A stretch of 36,794 bases of DNA from JALEVB01 sp022768265 (GTDB taxonomy: Bacteria > Bacillota_I > Bacilli_A > Erysipelotrichales > Erysipelotrichaceae): positions 1 to 36,794 of the forward strand of contig JAXFJE010000030.1 in NCBI GenBank assembly GCA_034168985.1, written 5' to 3'. Of this stretch, positions 14,825 to 22,614 are shown in pieces. A model generated the notes under the pieces. The model saw only the letters and a list, made by a program, of their open reading frames with translations, did not search any database and was not told the DNA's origin. Each line of letters starts with the position of its first letter. Position 1 is the stretch's first letter. The position numbers were made by a program, and so were the translations under genes.

Positions 14825-16144
14825 CTAATCTTTCTGTTTATTCGCTAAGATCACAAATGGAGCATATATCAACACTGCAACTACAAAGGTCAATAATGAA
14901 ACTAAAGTGGCTCCTATATCTCCACCGGTTGCTAAAAAAGCACTTAATACGGGTGGTGTTACCCATGGTGGTGAAATATAAATATAACCAGCAATAGGAA
15001 TAACAGCTGTAAAGAACCATCCAATAAATGTACATACAGGCGGAACGATGATGAAAGGAATTGCCAAAATAGGATTTAATACGATAGGTAAACCATAGAT
15101 CATTGGCTCATTGATTTGGAAGATTCCTGGCATCAAAGACATTTTGGACAAATCACGATATTGTGGTTTTTTTGAGAAAATAAAGATAGCAACGATCAAG
15201 GCTAAGGTAACCCCTGAACCACCATGCATTCCATAGATATCAATGATGTTACGTGTGATCGCGTAAGGTGCTGCTTGTCCTAAGATCAATATTGCTTCCG
15301 AATTTGCCTGTAAAGCAGGACCATACATTGTATCCAAAACAGGTGCAATGATCGTATCCCCATGTAAACCAAAAAACCATAAAAATTGTTTGACAAACAC
15401 TAAGAAGATCAAAGTAATTGGTGATTGTCCCAATGAAATTAATGGCTTTTGCAGCATCATGTTGATCCAAACTTGTAAATTTGTATTCAATACTTGAGCA
15501 AAAAAGACCGAAACGATTCCAGAAACAACTAAAGCAAAACCTGCAGGAATCATGGCAGAAAAAGCTTTAGACACTGCTGGTGGTACTTGTTCAGGCATTT
15601 TAAATACCCAACCTTTTTTCTTCACGAAGCAAAATATTTCCGCACTAACTAAAGAAACGATCAATCCAGTAAACACAGCTTCTGAACTAAATGATGTCCA
15701 AGATATCGTTCCCCAAGGTCCTCCTTCAATCTGTTGAGGTAATAATACCAAATAACAAGAAACTGCGATAACCCCTGCTGATAATCCATCTTCATTAGCA
15801 TTTTTAGCAAAATTATAAGCAATCGTAAAGATAGAAAAAATTACTGCCATCGCTAAAGTTCCCCACCAAATTTGATTAAATAGCGGCAATAATGTCGTAT
15901 CGATAATTGGTTGGATATAGTCGCTATAAAATGCCATACTATTCAACATTTCACCAAATAGCGATGTCTTATCTAACAATACATTATTTAACATTACAGA
16001 TATTGCCCCTACCATCGATATTGGCATGGTTGCGATAAAACCATCTTTGATGGCTGCTAGATGTTTTTGCGAACTGATCTTGTCCGCAATTGGCAGAAAA
16101 TGCTCATCAAGCCACGCTGCCAAATTGTTTAAAAAATTGGTCAT
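14825..16144 (-). CDS. PTS EIIC component, cellobiose/beta-glucoside (Lac) family
   Basis: A 439-residue integral membrane permease of about ten helices. The N-terminus (LNNLAAWLDEHFLPIADKIS), KDGFIATMPISMVGAI, the FGLHG motif and the NEPMIYGLPIVLNP motif identify the Lac/cellobiose EIIC family that moves and phosphorylates beta-diglucosides. No EIIA or EIIB gene lies in the window, so it must borrow these subunits from elsewhere. It is the first gene of the operon, with ribosome site AAGGAGA and a strong promoter. Confidence 0.92.
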   Translation of the reverse strand: MTNFLNNLAAWLDEHFLPIADKISSQKHLAAIKDGFIATMPISMVGAISVMLNNVLLDKTSLFGEMLNSMAFYSDYIQPIIDTTLLPLFNQIWWGTLAMAVIFSIFTIAYNFAKNANEDGLSAGVIAVSCYLVLLPQQIEGGPWGTISWTSFSSEAVFTGLIVSLVSAEIFCFVKKKGWVFKMPEQVPPAVSKAFSAMIPAGFALVVSGIVSVFFAQVLNTNLQVWINMMLQKPLISLGQSPITLIFLVFVKQFLWFFGLHGDTIIAPVLDTMYGPALQANSEAILILGQAAPYAITRNIIDIYGMHGGSGVTLALIVAIFIFSKKPQYRDLSKMSLMPGIFQINEPMIYGLPIVLNPILAIPFIIVPPVCTFIGWFFTAVIPIAGYIYISPPWVTPPVLSAFLATGGDIGATLVSLLTFVVAVLIYAPFVILANKQKD

Positions 16145-16175
16145 ATTCTATTCTCCTTATTTAAATTTCTCTTAA

Positions 16176-16204
16176 AGTATAAGAATTTAAGTAAGGGATT
16201 ACAA
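16176..16204 (-). promoter_or_regulatory. Promoter of the beta-glucoside PTS operon
   Basis: The minus strand shows TTGTAA (16199-16204), 17 bp, TATACT (16176-16181). The palindrome at 16219-16236 lies upstream of the -35, a position suited to activation. Confidence 0.7.
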
Positions 16205-16218
16205 GTTGTATAACATTT

Positions 16219-16236
16219 AATTGTACTAGTACAATT
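16219..16236. promoter_or_regulatory. Perfect 18-bp operator palindrome between PTS operon and MocR gene
   Basis: AATTGTACTAGTACAATT is its own reverse complement. It covers the probable -35 (TTGTAC, 16221-16226) of the rightward regulator gene, whose -10 is TAAAAT (16245-16250) after 18 bp, and it sits about 15 bp upstream of the leftward -35. GT...AC half sites are usual for GntR-type DNA-binding domains, so the adjacent regulator is the natural ligand; inferred. Confidence 0.65.
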
Positions 16237-16272
16237 TTACATGCTAAAATAATACATATGATGAGGTATAAC

Positions 16273-17628
16273 ATGAACAAATATATGCAAATTGCTCAAG
16301 ACATCGAGCATAAGATAATTCAAGGAAAATTAAAACCATCATCCCGTTTGCCATCCATAATTGCAACCAGTAAAAAATATCATTGTGCTAAAGGTACGGT
16401 CATCAAAGCTTATGATTCATTACTAAAAAAACATTTGATCTATACCAAAGCACAAAGCGGTTACTATGTTGCGAATAATTTATTACTTAGCAAAGTTGAT
16501 GACACCAATATTTTTGATCTTAGAACAGGTAATCCAATTGTAAATAATCTATCCTTGGAAAACATTAAGCATTGTTTAAATATCGCAAGTGAATTATATG
16601 CTAAAAAATCCGCTGATATCGCTATTTCAAGTGTTAGCGATCTTCATCATTGCGTATGCAATTTCCTCGCAACCCAATCCATCTATACTAAACCAGCTAA
16701 TATTTCCATGATCCAAGGCATCACCCAGATCCTTACCATCTTATCTTTGATGCCTTTCCCTAATCAAAAAAAGAAGATCCTGATCGAAGAACCTTCTTTT
16801 TGGAACTATATCAATTTTTTAAAACAATCTAACATTGACGTACTAACGATCAAAAGAGATATCAACGGTATCGACCTTAAACAACTAGAATATTTGTTTA
16901 AAACTCAAGACATTAAATTTTTTTATTGTATAACTCGTAATCATAATCCTTTAGGAACTTCGCTTTCCTATCATCAACGAAAAAAAATCATGGAACTAGC
17001 GCTTAAATATGATGTTTACATCATTGAAGATGACTATTTTAGCGAATCTTTTAAAATACCAAAATATGTTCCTATCCACTTTTTTTCTTACGGGAAAAAT
17101 TGCATTTATCTACAAAGCAGTTCAAAAAACTTTCCCTTCATTCGTATTGGATTAGCTATCATTCCAGATGATCTTATCAACACTTTTAATGACATGGCTG
17201 AACATTTATATTATTATTCTTATCATATACCTTCATTGGTATCCCAAGCTGTTTTTGAAGCTTACATCAAAAGTAATATTTTTGAAAATGAAAACAAGAT
17301 CATTTCCAATCGTTTAAAAGAAAAATTACGTTTAGCGCAGCAAATATGTCAAAATTGGGATCCTACCATCGCATCATTGGTTGGGGGAAAATGTGGTTAT
17401 TATGCCATGATAAAAGTTAACCCTAAAATAACGATCAAAAAACTAGTAGAAAATCTACAAGCGCAAGGAATATTAGTTAAAAATAATATCAATGCCTATT
17501 ACAATATAGAAAATTTTGATAATAGTATCCGTATCAGCTTTGCGAATGTACAAAAAAATGATTTAATTAAGATATTAGATAAAATATATTTAACGATATG
17601 TAAACAAAGTAAAGGAGAAAACACATGA
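16273..17628 (+). CDS. MocR/PdxR-type GntR regulator with aminotransferase-like domain
   Basis: A 451-residue two-domain protein. A winged helix of GntR type (about 1-75; KLKPSSRLPSIIATSKKYHC, KGTVIKAYDSLLKK) is joined to a fold-type I aminotransferase-like domain. The domain has the PLP-site text IIEDDYFSE and SSSKNFPFIRIGL, in which the Lys would hold the cofactor. I prefer ATG 16273 over ATG 16258 because GATGAGG lies 7 bases before it and the promoter's start point falls at about 16257. It is divergent from the PTS operon across a palindrome, so it probably controls that operon and itself. MocR proteins usually govern vitamin B6 or amino-acid genes, so a sugar target would be unusual. Confidence 0.88.
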   Translation: MNKYMQIAQDIEHKIIQGKLKPSSRLPSIIATSKKYHCAKGTVIKAYDSLLKKHLIYTKAQSGYYVANNLLLSKVDDTNIFDLRTGNPIVNNLSLENIKHCLNIASELYAKKSADIAISSVSDLHHCVCNFLATQSIYTKPANISMIQGITQILTILSLMPFPNQKKKILIEEPSFWNYINFLKQSNIDVLTIKRDINGIDLKQLEYLFKTQDIKFFYCITRNHNPLGTSLSYHQRKKIMELALKYDVYIIEDDYFSESFKIPKYVPIHFFSYGKNCIYLQSSSKNFPFIRIGLAIIPDDLINTFNDMAEHLYYYSYHIPSLVSQAVFEAYIKSNIFENENKIISNRLKEKLRLAQQICQNWDPTIASLVGGKCGYYAMIKVNPKITIKKLVENLQAQGILVKNNINAYYNIENFDNSIRISFANVQKNDLIKILDKIYLTICKQSKGENT

Positions 17629-17897
17629 AAAGATATCATATGATCGTTTCAGGAAGAGTTCAAGGCGTAGGATTTCGATACTTTTGTGTCATGAATGCTC
17701 AACAATTAAATCTTACAGGTTCCGTACGTAATATGGATAATGGCATGGTTGAGTTATTTATTCAAGGCTTACCAGCAAACATCGATAAATTCATCGCTAT
17801 CATCAAACAAGGCAATATGTTTATCAAGGTCGATGATTATATGATCAAACCTATGCCAATCATTCCTAATGAAAAGCAGTTTAAATATCATTATTAA
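17625..17897 (+). CDS. acyP: Acylphosphatase
   Basis: The 90-residue protein has the complete family signature: VSGRVQGVGFRYF with the catalytic Arg and GSVRNMDNGMVELFIQG with the catalytic Asn. It hydrolyses acyl phosphates such as acetyl or carbamoyl phosphate. Its ATG overlaps the TGA of the MocR gene by 4 bp and has a strong AAAGGAG site, so the two are translationally coupled. The pairing has no obvious functional meaning. Confidence 0.93.
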   Translation: MKRYHMIVSGRVQGVGFRYFCVMNAQQLNLTGSVRNMDNGMVELFIQGLPANIDKFIAIIKQGNMFIKVDDYMIKPMPIIPNEKQFKYHY

Positions 17898-17918
17898 CAG
17901 CTATATGGCTGTTTTTTT
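17896..17918 (+). terminator. Terminator after acylphosphatase
   Basis: AACAGC-TATATG-GCTGTT followed by a run of T. It lies in the 3' end of the converging PHP phosphatase gene. Confidence 0.75.
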
Positions 17919-18719
17919 AAAGCCTTCATCGGTTAAGATCATCCACTCTTTAAAACCACATTGTTTGATCAGCAATAAAGCTGGATCATAATAACAATCC
18001 AAATACCTACGATCATGACAATCACTATTTAAAAGAAGCTTACCATTTTGACTAGCAATATATCTTAATAGATTAGGATGAGGATATGGTAAGCTTCGGT
18101 ACCCTCTAGCAATCGCTCCGGTATTTACTTCAAAGATCTTGTCATGAGCAATGATCTTATCGATCATCTTGAAACATAGGTTTAAATAAGCTGGATCATC
18201 AAAAGCGATCATCATTTCATCTTCATTAAATTTGGTCAAAAGATCAAAATGGCCAATGATATCTACCTGCTCATCAGCAATTAGTTTATCCATCTGTTTA
18301 AAATAATTTTGCGCGAAAGCTAAAAAATCATGGTGATAATAATCATTGATGATATTTAAAGTTAGATCTTTTTGGTGATCAATGGTTTTATATGTATTCC
18401 CTGTTTCAACCATATGTACGCTACCAATGATATAATCAAACATATGATGATCATATTTTCTCCCTATGGCATCCTCTTCAATACCACAATAAATCTTGAT
18501 TTGGCTGGCATAGCGATGTTTTAGTTGCTGCAAATGCTGAACATAAGCATTCACATCATCATGTGCAAGGGCAAAATGATCATCATATGGTTCATTAGGA
18601 CCATGACTTGAAAAGCCCAAGATAGCAAATTTTTTCTCAATAGCTGTTTCGATCATCGCTTCAGGACTATCTTGACCATCACAATAAGTCGTATGCGTAT
18701 GTAAATTCTGTTTCAACAT
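17901..18719 (-). CDS. PHP-family histidinol-phosphatase
   Basis: A 272-residue PHP-domain metallo-phosphoesterase of the HisK/HisJ type. Metal ligands are visible in NLHTHTTYCDG (HxH), FSSHGPNEP, GIEEDAIG, IIGSVHMV, IIGHFDLLTKF, EVNTGAIARGY and NSDCHD. Histidinol-phosphatase is the usual annotation of this subgroup; no other histidine gene is present in the window, so the substrate is not proven. It has its own promoter region (GATAAT with upstream TG) and ribosome site AGAGGA. Confidence 0.82.
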   Translation of the reverse strand: MLKQNLHTHTTYCDGQDSPEAMIETAIEKKFAILGFSSHGPNEPYDDHFALAHDDVNAYVQHLQQLKHRYASQIKIYCGIEEDAIGRKYDHHMFDYIIGSVHMVETGNTYKTIDHQKDLTLNIINDYYHHDFLAFAQNYFKQMDKLIADEQVDIIGHFDLLTKFNEDEMMIAFDDPAYLNLCFKMIDKIIAHDKIFEVNTGAIARGYRSLPYPHPNLLRYIASQNGKLLLNSDCHDRRYLDCYYDPALLLIKQCGFKEWMILTDEGFKKTAI

Positions 18720-18780
18720 TTTATCGTTCCTCTTAATCTTTTTATTATCACATAAATCGTAAAAAATAGCTATTCACAAA

Positions 18781-18825
18781 AGGAAACGCTTACAAAAAAA
18801 TATTTTGCAAATGTAACCGTTTACT
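18781..18825 (+). promoter_or_regulatory. Two cre-like (CcpA) sites upstream of adhE
   Basis: AGGAAACGCTTACA (18781-18794) and TGTAACCGTTTACT (18812-18825) both match the TGWAANCGNTNWCA catabolite-responsive consensus, each with at most one mismatch (the first on the minus strand). They lie 24-68 bp upstream of the -35 and suggest carbon catabolite control. Confidence 0.65.
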
Positions 18826-18842
18826 TGTGAAATTGCTAACAA
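18825..18842 (+). promoter_or_regulatory. Rex-like operator 1 upstream of adhE
   Basis: TTGTGAAATTGCTAACAA differs at two of the 14 specified positions from the TTGTTAA-N4-TTAACAA type Rex site. It lies just before the -35. Rex senses NADH/NAD+ and commonly controls adhE in fermenting Bacillota. Confidence 0.65.
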
Positions 18843-18848
18843 AAGTGC

Positions 18849-18877
18849 TTGCAACCATGTTTTTCTAATGGTATATT
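18849..18877 (+). promoter_or_regulatory. adhE promoter
   Basis: TTGCAA (18849-18854), 17 bp, TATATT (18872-18877). The predicted start of transcription is near 18884, just ahead of the second Rex-like site. Confidence 0.75.
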
Positions 18878-18888
18878 ACTGGTGTCAT

Positions 18889-18906
18889 AAGTGAAATACT
18901 TCACAA
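18889..18906 (+). promoter_or_regulatory. Rex-like operator 2 at the adhE transcript start
   Basis: AAGTGAAATACTTCACAA contains the perfect inverted repeat GTGAA-ATAC-TTCAC and fits TTGTGAA-N4-TTCACAA at 12 of 14 positions. It lies a few bases into the transcript, a roadblock position, and ends 11 bases before the start codon. Confidence 0.6.
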
Positions 18907-18917
18907 GAGGAGGAAAT

Positions 18918-21566
18918 ATGGCAACTAAAAAAGTACAAGAACAAGAAGCAAAAGTTAGCGGACCTACTAACAATGAAGAAGTAAACATCAAGGTCGCAAA
19001 AGCTCAAAAAGCATTAGAAGAATTCTATTACTTCGATCAAGAAAAAATTGACTACATCGTTGCAAAATGTTCAGTAGCAGCATTAGATAAACATGGTGAA
19101 TTAGCTAAGCTAGCTGTGGAAGAAACACAACGTGGTGTATTTGAAGATAAAGCAACTAAAAACTTATTTGCTTGTGAATATGTCGTAAATCACATGCGTC
19201 ATTTAAAAACTGTTGGTGTCATCGAAGAAGATGTAGTAAAAGGTTTGACTTATGTAGCTGAACCAGTTGGTGTTGTTGCAGGTATCACCCCAGTAACTAA
19301 CCCTACTTCTACTGCAATCTTTAAATCATTGATTTGTTTAAAAACAAGAAACCCAATCATCTTTGCATTCCATCCAAAAGCTCAACAATGTTCAATTGCG
19401 GCAGCAAAAGTTGTTTATGAAGCAGCTATCAAAGCAGGTGCTCCTGAAAACTGTATCCAATGGATCGAAGCACCAAGCATGGATGCAACAAGCTGTTTGA
19501 TGAACCATCCAGGTGTTGCAACGATCTTAGCAACTGGTGGTAATGCCATGGTTAAAGCTGCTTACTCTTGTGGTAAACCAGCATTAGGAGTTGGAGCTGG
19601 TAACGTTCCTGCATACATCGAAACTACAGCTAATCTAAGACAAGCTGTTAATGATATCTGTTTATCAAAAGCTTTCGATAATGGTATGATCTGTGCTAGT
19701 GAACAAGCTGTTATCGTTGATAAAGAAGTATACGAAGATGCTAAAGCAATCTTCAAAGATTACAACGTTTACTTTGCAAATGATAAAGAAAAGAAATTAT
19801 TAGAAAAATACATGTTTAATGTAGCTGGTCCAGAAGATTATAACAAAGCTGTATTGAACCCTGATATCGTTGGTAAATCTGCAAGCTGGATCGCTAAAAA
19901 TGCAGGCTTTGAAGTTCCTGCAAAAACTAGCATCATCATCGCTGAATGTAAAGAAGTTGGCGTCAATGAACCACTAACAAGAGAAAAATTATCACCTGTT
20001 CTAGCTATGCTTAAAGCTGACTCTGTTGAAGATGGTCTAAATAAATCAGAACAAATGGTAATGTTCAATGGTGTTGGTCACTCTGCTGCGATCCATACAG
20101 CTAATGAAGAATTAGCTAAACGTTTCGGTGTTCGTTTAAAAGCGTGCCGTATCATCTGGAACTCTCCTAGTACCTTCGGAGGTATCGGAAATGTTTATAA
20201 CTCATTTATCCCATCATTAACTTTAGGTTGTGGATCTTATGGACATAACTCCGTATCTGATAACGTAAGTGCAATCAACTTATTAAATATCAAGAAAATT
20301 GGTAAAAGGAGAAATAATATGCAATGGTTCAAAGTTCCAAGTAAGATCTACTTCGAAAAAGATTCTATCGAATATCTACACGACATGCGTGAAATGGAAC
20401 GTGTATTCATCGTAACAGATAGATCAATGGTTGATCTAGGCTATGTTACAAGAGTAACTGACCAATTAGAAAGAAGAAGAAATAAAGTTCAAGTACAACT
20501 ATTCTGTGATGTTGAACCAGATCCAAGCATTCAAACCGTTAAACGAGGATTATCATTGATGGAAGCCTTCCGTCCAGATACAATTATCGCCATCGGTGGT
20601 GGTTCTAGTATGGATGCTGCTAAAGGTATGTGGTTATTCTATGAACAACCAGATGTAAACTTCGATGATCTAAAACAAAAATTCATGGATATCCGTAAAC
20701 GTGCATTCCGTTATCCAGAATTAGGTAAAAAATCTAAATTAGTATGTATCCCAACAACAAGTGGTACAGGTTCTGAAGTAACACCATTCGCCGTAATTAC
20801 GGATAAAGAAGAAAACAAAAAATATCCATTAACTGACTATTCATTAACCCCAACTGTAGCCATCGTTGACCCTAGCTTAACAATGAGCTTACCAAAGAGC
20901 ATCACTGCAGATACAGGTATGGACGTATTAACTCATGCTACAGAAGCCTTTGTAAGTACTTTAGCAAACGACTTCACTGATGGTCTGGCATTACAAGCTA
21001 TCAAGATGGTATTTGAATATCTACCTCGTGCTGTAAACAATGGCAAAAATGATCCAGAAGCACGTGAAAAGATGCATAATGCTTCATGTCTAGCTGGTAT
21101 GGCTTTCGCTAATGCTTTCTTAGGTGTTAACCACTCATTAGCTCATAAAATCGGTGGAGAATATCATGTTCCTCATGGTAGAGCAAACGCTATCTTGATG
21201 CCTCATGTTATCCGCTACAATGGTACCAAACCAGAAAAACCTGGTATCTGGCCAAAATACAACTACTACAAAGCTGATGAAAAATACTACGAATTAGCTT
21301 GTGCTATTGGTTTAAAACCAAACACTGTTGCTGAAGGTGTTGAAATGTATGCTCGTGCTTGTGGTGATCTAGCTATCGATTGTGGTATCCAAATGAGCTT
21401 CAAAGCTCAAGGCTTGGATGAAACAACCTTCATGAATAACTTAGATAAGATTGCTTATCTTGCTTACGAAGATCAATGTTCTCCAGCAAATCCACGTGTA
21501 CCAATGGTTGAAGAAATGAAAGAAATCTTGGTAAAAGCTTATAACGGTTATACCAAATCATATTAA
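18918..21566 (+). CDS. adhE: Bifunctional acetaldehyde-CoA/alcohol dehydrogenase
   Basis: The 882-residue fusion reduces acetyl-CoA to ethanol with two NADH, regenerating NAD+ in fermentation. The N-terminal ALDH half carries the catalytic cysteine in NGMICASEQAV. The linker (KKIGKRRNNMQWFKVPSKIY) leads to an iron-dependent alcohol dehydrogenase with GGGSSMDAAKGMW for NAD and the Fe-binding histidines in GVNHSLAHKIGG and VPHGRANAILMPHVI. ATG 18918 is the start because AAGAGGAGG lies just before it; the in-frame GTG at 18891 falls inside the Rex-like site. Clean, highly biased codon use suggests high expression. Such proteins form spirosome filaments. Confidence 0.97.
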   Translation: MATKKVQEQEAKVSGPTNNEEVNIKVAKAQKALEEFYYFDQEKIDYIVAKCSVAALDKHGELAKLAVEETQRGVFEDKATKNLFACEYVVNHMRHLKTVGVIEEDVVKGLTYVAEPVGVVAGITPVTNPTSTAIFKSLICLKTRNPIIFAFHPKAQQCSIAAAKVVYEAAIKAGAPENCIQWIEAPSMDATSCLMNHPGVATILATGGNAMVKAAYSCGKPALGVGAGNVPAYIETTANLRQAVNDICLSKAFDNGMICASEQAVIVDKEVYEDAKAIFKDYNVYFANDKEKKLLEKYMFNVAGPEDYNKAVLNPDIVGKSASWIAKNAGFEVPAKTSIIIAECKEVGVNEPLTREKLSPVLAMLKADSVEDGLNKSEQMVMFNGVGHSAAIHTANEELAKRFGVRLKACRIIWNSPSTFGGIGNVYNSFIPSLTLGCGSYGHNSVSDNVSAINLLNIKKIGKRRNNMQWFKVPSKIYFEKDSIEYLHDMREMERVFIVTDRSMVDLGYVTRVTDQLERRRNKVQVQLFCDVEPDPSIQTVKRGLSLMEAFRPDTIIAIGGGSSMDAAKGMWLFYEQPDVNFDDLKQKFMDIRKRAFRYPELGKKSKLVCIPTTSGTGSEVTPFAVITDKEENKKYPLTDYSLTPTVAIVDPSLTMSLPKSITADTGMDVLTHATEAFVSTLANDFTDGLALQAIKMVFEYLPRAVNNGKNDPEAREKMHNASCLAGMAFANAFLGVNHSLAHKIGGEYHVPHGRANAILMPHVIRYNGTKPEKPGIWPKYNYYKADEKYYELACAIGLKPNTVAEGVEMYARACGDLAIDCGIQMSFKAQGLDETTFMNNLDKIAYLAYEDQCSPANPRVPMVEEMKEILVKAYNGYTKSY

Positions 21567-21567
21567 C

Positions 21568-21600
21568 AAAAAAGTATAGCGATTTCGCTATACTTTTTTT
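21568..21600. terminator. Bidirectional terminator of adhE and the Gfo/Idh gene
   Basis: An AAGTATAGCGA/TCGCTATACTT stem has A and T runs on the two sides, so it can serve both converging transcripts. Confidence 0.85.
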
Positions 21601-22532
21601 GTTATGACCTTCAAGATTTCTTTAGAAGCTTCTTGGCTCATGATATTGCTTTGACAAAGTCCTTGTTCGATACACGCAATGGCATGTTCTATTTCCCCAG
21701 TAAAATCACTATCCATGTCTACTTCGATCAAGGTCTTTTGCCCATCTTTTACCAGATATGCTTGGGTATTTTTCCAAAAGTTGTGATATTCGATATGCCC
21801 TTTTTCCCCATAGATATAACCCATATTGACCATATCACATTGCCAACTTGTAGCAATATGCGCCATGATCCCATTCTCATAAGTAATCATTGCTTGCGCT
21901 TGATCACAATAAATGCCATCTACCTTGTGTTCCATTAGCTGATACTCTTTGATCTTGCTATGGGCAAAATAATTTGCAAATGCTAAAGGATATACCCCAA
22001 TATCATATAAACAGCCTCCTCCTTCAGCTTCAAAATGCCATTTACTGATTGCTTTTTGCGATGGTAAAACCTCACTAGCATACTGTCCTTCAATAAAATG
22101 CACTTTACCAATGATCCCTTTAGATATCAAATTGAATAAATGTTGATTTAACGGTGTGAACACCGTTTTATGAGCCTCCATCAATAAACATCCCTGCTTT
22201 TTAGCATATTGAAAGCAAGCATCTAGATCTTCTAGCTTGGTAAAGATCGGTTTTTCACAGATAACATGCTTATGATGACTCAATGCTAACATGATGTGTT
22301 CTTTGTGCAAGGTATTGGGGGTACAAATATATACGACATCTACATTTTGATCAGCGCATAATTTACTATAGTCATCATATGCTTTTTGAGCATCATGCGC
22401 TTGTTTAAAAGTTATAGCTTTATTTATATCTCTAGAAGCTACTGCATATAAATTAGCGTTTTTTGCAAACTTAATTCCTTTTGCAACCCTAGTTGCAATC
22501 TGTCCTAAACCTATTATTCCTACATTTAACAT
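21588..22532 (-). CDS. Gfo/Idh/MocA-family NAD(P)-dependent oxidoreductase
   Basis: A 314-residue two-domain enzyme with an N-terminal Rossmann fold (VGIIGLGQIATRVAKGI) and the family motif CEKPIFTKLED. In the C-terminal alpha/beta domain GGGCLYDIGVYPLAF supplies the catalytic Asp-Val-Tyr stretch. Members act on sugars, inositols or diols; the substrate cannot be read. The ribosome site is GATGAGG and the gene is monocistronic. Confidence 0.88.
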   Translation of the reverse strand: MLNVGIIGLGQIATRVAKGIKFAKNANLYAVASRDINKAITFKQAHDAQKAYDDYSKLCADQNVDVVYICTPNTLHKEHIMLALSHHKHVICEKPIFTKLEDLDACFQYAKKQGCLLMEAHKTVFTPLNQHLFNLISKGIIGKVHFIEGQYASEVLPSQKAISKWHFEAEGGGCLYDIGVYPLAFANYFAHSKIKEYQLMEHKVDGIYCDQAQAMITYENGIMAHIATSWQCDMVNMGYIYGEKGHIEYHNFWKNTQAYLVKDGQKTLIEVDMDSDFTGEIEHAIACIEQGLCQSNIMSQEASKEILKVITKKV

Positions 22533-22582
22533 TTTTATACCTCATCTATCTAATATTAGGATAACCCAAAGTTACGGATAAG

Positions 22583-22614
22583 AAAAGAAAAAAGAAACAT
22601 CTTACGATGTTTCT
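22583..22614 (-). terminator. Terminator of typA
   Basis: The minus strand has AGAAACATC-GTAA-GATGTTTCT plus T-rich sequence, overlapping the stop codon. Confidence 0.8.

Noticed and set aside
18891..18917. GTG 18891 as the adhE start
   Set aside because: It falls inside the Rex-like operator; AGGAGG directly precedes ATG 18918.
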